Virus record (IMG/VR): IMGVR_UViG_3300042520_000003
Span: 1-33,084 of that record
DNA: 33,084 bases
Reading direction: 5' to 3' (one strand)
DNA from: a virus
The notes under the pieces are model-generated. The model was not told where the DNA came from. It did not search any database and worked only from the letters and a program-made list of their open reading frames with translations. This document shows, piece by piece, positions 29,255 to 33,084 of this stretch. The position numbers and the translations under genes are program-made. The first letter of the stretch is position 1. The number at the start of each line of letters is the position of its first letter.

Positions 29255-32200
29255 ATGGCAAAGTTTTCAGACGCGCAGATACGCGCCTATGTAGAAGCAA
29301 ACATAGATAACCCTGCGGCTATTGCTGAAGCTGCTTCTGCCGCTGGCATATCTGTAGCTGACTTGTCCCGTGCCACGGGTTTCTCTGCCGCTGATATTAA
29401 CGGTTACTTTGGTAATGCCGGTGTATCTATTTCCGCTCCAGATAATTCTGCGGCTGAACGTGCGGCTGCTGCACAGGCTGCTAATGAAGCCGCATGGGCT
29501 AAACAACAAGCCGAGAACGAAAGATTGTGGGCTGCACAACAAGCTGAAAATGAACGCAAATGGGCGGAGCAACAAGCTGCTGCTGCTGCCGCTGCTCGTC
29601 AAGCCGCTGCTGCACAGGCCGCTGCTGATAAAGCCGCTGCGGAAGCTGCCGCCCGTGAGGAAGCCGCCAGAACTGCTGCCCAACAAGCTGCCGCTAAACG
29701 TGCCGCTGATGCTGCGGCTGCGGCTCAAGCTGCTGCGGATAAAGCGAAAGCAGATGCGGCTGCACAACAAAAAGCTGCGGCTGACGCTGCTGCTAAGGCG
29801 CAGGCTGAGGCCCAAGCCAAAGCCCAAGCAGATGCTCAGGCTAAGGCACAAGCCGATGCACAAGCAAAGGCGCAAGCGGATGCTGCCGCCAAGGCTCAGG
29901 CAGATGCTCAAGCGAAGGCGCAGGCTGACGCAGCTAAAGCAGCCACGCAAGCCGCAGGTATTGCGTCTTTACCAGCCGCTGCCCCAAAAGTTTCTAATGC
30001 TGATATTGTGGGTTGGTTTAAAGATAACCCTGATGCCGATGCCGCCGCAATTAGCCAAGCCATGAAGGCAGCTAATGTTACTGGGGATCAGGTATCTCAA
30101 GCCTTGGTTGGTAACAAAGACGCTGCTCAACAATATCTAACAGCCCAAATCCTTTCCCAAGGCACAACTAGCCAGTGGAAGGGCGAAGGTCAGGGATCTG
30201 CTGAAAAGAACGCAGCAGACATGGCTAAAATTTTGGCTGACACTGGCATTACAGATATTGGTCAGTTTGGCAAAGTCACGACAAAAGTCGATGCCGCCGT
30301 TATCCCGCAGTATGAATCCGTACAAAAGGGTTACGACAACGAAGGCAACATGATTGTTGAGAACAAGATTGTTGGCTATGTAGACCAGAACGGCAAAGCT
30401 GTAGATCCCAACTTAGTCAAGGCTGATACCATTTGGACTGGCGGCGAGAGCGGCCAAGCTGAGACTGTTTACACGGCCCCTGTTGGTACAAAAGAAGTAT
30501 TTGGCAACAAAGCTACAGGTCAAGCCGTAGCTGAAACATACGGTGAGCGTCAGACTGGCAACGCCTTTGGCGGCACATATTCAGGCGAAGGCAACACTGG
30601 TTATCGGGTGCAGTTTGATGCGTCTGGTAAGCCAATCTTCTACACAACGCAGGCATCTAGTAGCGACATTGGCGACCTTGCGCCTATGTTGGCTATTGCC
30701 TCGTTCATCCCTGCCTTGGCTCCATTTGCTCAAGCCATTAACGCTGCAATTGCGATTGATCGTGGTGACGTTCTGGGTGGTATTGCGTCGTTGGCAGGCG
30801 TGTCCGGCATGTCTGAAGTTTCTACGGGACTGAAGGTTGTAAATGCTTTAGAGAAAGGCGATGCTATGGGCATCGTCGGGGCGCTAATGTCTGACCCAAG
30901 TCTGGGTAAGCTTGCATCCAACACTATGATTGCAGACGGCATTTCATTTGCCGACGCAGGCAACACGCTTAAGGTTGTTGATAATTTAAACAAAGGCAAT
31001 CTGGTTGGTGCGATTAGCACAGCCGGTGAAATGGCTGGCAGTTCTGATGTCAAGACAGCCGCAGCCGGTGTTAATTTGGTTAATGCCATTCAAAGTGGTG
31101 ACGTAACTAAAATTGCTAACGCAGCAGGCAATTTAAACAACATCGTCAACTCAACCAACAACGTAGTCAACCAATTAAAAGACTCTGGTTTAGTGGATAA
31201 GAGTGCAAACACTAACATCCAAAATCTGTTGGATGATATGTTAACGGTCGATGCCTCTGGTGCTAAAGACATTAACGCTGCCGCTCAGTTTGCTGCGGAG
31301 TCTGGTTACAACAAGTTTACGTTTGATGGCAACACCTACACGTTAAACAACAATAACGCAGAAAACACAATTGCTCAGTTAGAGGCGGATGCACTAAAAA
31401 CTAACACTGCTAACAATTTAGCTGGTGGAGAATTTGATGGCGTAGATGCAGCTATCGCCGCCAATACCAAGGCAAACAATACAGTTATTGGCAATGCAGA
31501 GGCTAACGATCTAACGGAAGCTATGGCTTTAGCCAAAGCCCGCAACCCAACGGGTACATCATTTACTTTTGGTGGCAATACTTACACCATGGGTACTTCA
31601 GATGCCGCTGTAACCCAAGCTTTAAACGCCGCTCAGTCACAAGCTGCCACCCAAGATTTAAACAACAGCATTGCAAATGCTGGCTCTCGTTCTGAGGCGT
31701 TTAAACTTGCCCGTGAAAGTTTGGGTTCTGGCAAAACGTTTACATACAACGGACAAACTTACAGTACCAGCACAGCCGATGAACAAATTGCCGCTTTAAA
31801 CAAATCCAATTTATCAACTAATACAGCAGCATCCTCTCAGACTGCCGCCCGTAGTGTGGGCGCAATTAGCGAAGCAGATGCTGTGGCTCAAGCAATTAGT
31901 GACACTAATCTGGCAAATATGTCACCTCAGATGCGTGCAATTGTGCAGGCACAGAATGACATGGCTGCCAGAGATAAAGCTGCACGCGACACAGCAGCAC
32001 TGTTAGCCAACAAAGTGTTTGCTGCGGATGATCTGCAAGTAGATGCTATGGGCAATACAGTGTCGGGCAGTATGAATTTGGCTGACAATAATTCCATTAC
32101 TGGAAAGATTAACACCACGGCTGGAAAGATTGTCCAGCAAGGTTTGTCTAACCTTGCACAAGCTGGTGGTGAGTTTGTGCAAAGTGTTGGTTATACGGGT

Positions 32201-33084
32201 TCTGCGTTAGGGTTAACTGGTGCGGAAAACGCTTTAACCAAAGCTGGTAGTGCTGCCGTTAAGATTGGCGAAGATCTTCAATTGGCTTCTGTTAACGAAG
32301 CTAACGCCAATGTTGTCAATGCAATTGCCAACGCAGATGGGTTTGGGGCCAAAGTTATTGCAGGCGCTAAGGCTATTCTTCAAAATCCTCAGTCAGCCAA
32401 CATGGCGGTTATTGAGATCTTGCAGGAAGCTTTACCTCTTGGTGCAGCTTCTAAAGTGTTCTCGCTGGCCGGTAAATGGGCTGCGGTTGGTACTGACGTA
32501 GCTTTAAACGCCATTGAGTCCGGCGGAGCAGCGTATGGCGATAAATACAAAGAAGCCATTAAAGCGGGCAAAACTCCAGAGCAGGCTGACTCAGAAGCTA
32601 CTAAAGCTTTCTATATTGCCAGTGCTGTTACTGCGGCAACCACAGGCGTTGTAGACAGCGCCTTGATTGGCAAGATCACCGGAGCGGTAGAGAAGGCTGC
32701 GACTAAAGCCGCCACAGGCACAGCCAAAGAAGCTGGCTCTGAGTTTGGCGAAGAGTTCATGACCTCTGCCATTACTGACTTGGTTCTGACCGGCAAGGTT
32801 GATTTAAACAAGGCATTGACTCAAGGTGTGGTTGGCGGCTTTGTGGCCGGTAAGACCACCGCCAGTATTGACGCGGCAAACAACTTAAACAGTTCTGTGT
32901 CTGACGTGCAGAACACGTTTACACAAGAATTGAATAACAGCGGCCTGAAATCTATTGACGGCACAAACACTGTTGGCTCTTTAATTGACTCCAAAACCAA
33001 TGCTTTTGTTGTCCCTGAAGATGTAACCAAAACTTTGACTGACGCAGGATTGGTGGACACCACTAACGCAAACCTCAGTACTGG
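29255..33084 (+). CDS. Giant Ala-rich internal virion / ejection protein (3' end outside the window)
   Basis: Open for 1276 codons from ATG 29255 to the window end; I followed the frame line by line over the second half and spot-checked the first, finding no stop. The N-terminal 60 residues are globular, with a copy-like relative at about 245-270 (ADIVGWFKDNPDADAAAISQ resembles DAQIRAYVEANIDNPAAIAE). A long Ala/Gln coiled coil follows, including six 8-residue repeats. Then come globular parts and three beta-hairpin motifs near residues 686-698, 768-781 and 826-838 (FTFDGNTYTL, FTFGGNTYTM, FTYNGQTYST). Several hydrophobic helices (LAIASFIPALAPFAQAINAA) occur. Size, Ala-rich coiled coils and position after the hub fit a protein ejected with the DNA to make the channel. 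No transglycosylase motif is visible in the part present. Confidence 0.7.
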   Translation, partial: MAKFSDAQIRAYVEANIDNPAAIAEAASAAGISVADLSRATGFSAADINGYFGNAGVSISAPDNSAAERAAAAQAANEAAWAKQQAENERLWAAQQAENERKWAEQQAAAAAAARQAAAAQAAADKAAAEAAAREEAARTAAQQAAAKRAADAAAAAQAAADKAKADAAAQQKAAADAAAKAQAEAQAKAQADAQAKAQADAQAKAQADAAAKAQADAQAKAQADAAKAATQAAGIASLPAAAPKVSNADIVGWFKDNPDADAAAISQAMKAANVTGDQVSQALVGNKDAAQQYLTAQILSQGTTSQWKGEGQGSAEKNAADMAKILADTGITDIGQFGKVTTKVDAAVIPQYESVQKGYDNEGNMIVENKIVGYVDQNGKAVDPNLVKADTIWTGGESGQAETVYTAPVGTKEVFGNKATGQAVAETYGERQTGNAFGGTYSGEGNTGYRVQFDASGKPIFYTTQASSSDIGDLAPMLAIASFIPALAPFAQAINAAIAIDRGDVLGGIASLAGVSGMSEVSTGLKVVNALEKGDAMGIVGALMSDPSLGKLASNTMIADGISFADAGNTLKVVDNLNKGNLVGAISTAGEMAGSSDVKTAAAGVNLVNAIQSGDVTKIANAAGNLNNIVNSTNNVVNQLKDSGLVDKSANTNIQNLLDDMLTVDASGAKDINAAAQFAAESGYNKFTFDGNTYTLNNNNAENTIAQLEADALKTNTANNLAGGEFDGVDAAIAANTKANNTVIGNAEANDLTEAMALAKARNPTGTSFTFGGNTYTMGTSDAAVTQALNAAQSQAATQDLNNSIANAGSRSEAFKLARESLGSGKTFTYNGQTYSTSTADEQIAALNKSNLSTNTAASSQTAARSVGAISEADAVAQAISDTNLANMSPQMRAIVQAQNDMAARDKAARDTAALLANKVFAADDLQVDAMGNTVSGSMNLADNNSITGKINTTAGKIVQQGLSNLAQAGGEFVQSVGYTGSALGLTGAENALTKAGSAAVKIGEDLQLASVNEANANVVNAIANADGFGAKVIAGAKAILQNPQSANMAVIEILQEALPLGAASKVFSLAGKWAAVGTDVALNAIESGGAAYGDKYKEAIKAGKTPEQADSEATKAFYIASAVTAATTGVVDSALIGKITGAVEKAATKAATGTAKEAGSEFGEEFMTSAITDLVLTGKVDLNKALTQGVVGGFVAGKTTASIDAANNLNSSVSDVQNTFTQELNNSGLKSIDGTNTVGSLIDSKTNAFVVPEDVTKTLTDAGLVDTTNANLST
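29792..29935 (+). repeat. Six tandem 24-bp units encoding AKAQADAQ-type repeats
   Basis: Six in-frame units: AKAQAEAQ, AKAQADAQ, AKAQADAQ, AKAQADAA, AKAQADAQ, AKAQADAA. Codons differ between units, so the protein repeat is conserved more than the DNA. It forms part of a longer Ala/Gln/Lys helical region of the giant protein. Confidence 0.85.

Noticed and set aside
29792-29935. CRISPR-like or mobile-element repeat
   Set aside because: The six units are in-frame, have synonymous differences and no spacers; they encode a coiled-coil repeat.
29267-29950. 227-codon minus-strand frame and 231-codon plus-strand frame (29370-30065) over the Ala-rich coiled coil
   Set aside because: Both arise from the GCN-rich repeat region of the giant protein; their Ser/Leu/Arg/Pro composition is that of a shadow, and the main frame is clearly coding.
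31621-31806. TTTAAAC as a programmed -1 frameshift site in the giant gene
   Set aside because: The frame is open through all copies and the motif occurs many times in different contexts without a visible downstream structure or overlapping conserved frame.

Overview
The window is the late structural, tail-fibre and lysis region of a short-tailed (podovirus-like) double-stranded DNA bacteriophage. All genes lie on the + strand, packed head to tail, often with ATGA or TAATG stop/start overlaps and AAGGAG-type ribosome binding sites. A Gram-negative, probably freshwater proteobacterial host is inferred from the lysis genes (3-TM holin-like protein and GH24 lysozyme without a signal peptide) and from how familiar the small structural proteins look from aquatic phages. 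I see no tail sheath, no long-tail tube protein and no tape measure. The P22-like features are a large portal with a helical C-terminus, connector proteins and a gp10-like hub. They point to a C1-type virion. No integrase, tRNA, CRISPR array or replication gene is present.

Layout. 1-124: AT-rich leader with three copies of the palindrome GTTTAAAC around a second palindrome, CGAACGTTCG. 125-1848: a stand-alone LexA-type DNA-binding domain, then the terminase large subunit. 1857-7820: head genes (portal, small protein, GroES-like co-chaperonin, scaffold-like protein, conserved head protein, decoration-like protein, major capsid protein), closed by a strong intrinsic terminator. 7861-8482: a candidate promoter, a structured leader and one structural gene closed by a second hairpin, apparently an expression cassette of its own. 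8496-13532: small structural proteins, a glycosyltransferase-like gene and a run of small basic Gly/Lys-rich proteins that share a tag-like motif, with a connector protein in the middle. 13529-14368: a second connector. 14365-24917: a very large receptor-binding and tail-fibre module with many glycine-rich or beta-rich adhesin genes, including three tandem divergent paralogues, plus a cupin protein and assembly-like proteins. 24920-26429: lysis cassette (30-residue membrane peptide, membrane-anchored protein, holin, endolysin). 26433-29245: gp10-like hub and a trimeric TNF/C1q-like candidate needle or fibre protein. 29255 to the end: a giant Ala-rich probable internal or ejection protein, open at the window edge.

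How it fits together. Terminase fills a capsid built on the portal with scaffold and chaperone help. Connectors and hub close the vertex, the fibre genes provide host recognition, the giant protein is probably ejected with the DNA, and the lysis cassette ends the cycle. The least explained signals are: (a) the GTTTAAAC palindrome, found 13 times where about 0.5 would be expected, clustered in the leader of the LexA-like gene, inside a candidate promoter spacer, and directly abutting two start codons; and (b) the family of small basic proteins carrying an ADGIA-x2-GKT-x-GK motif and often a C-terminal cysteine.
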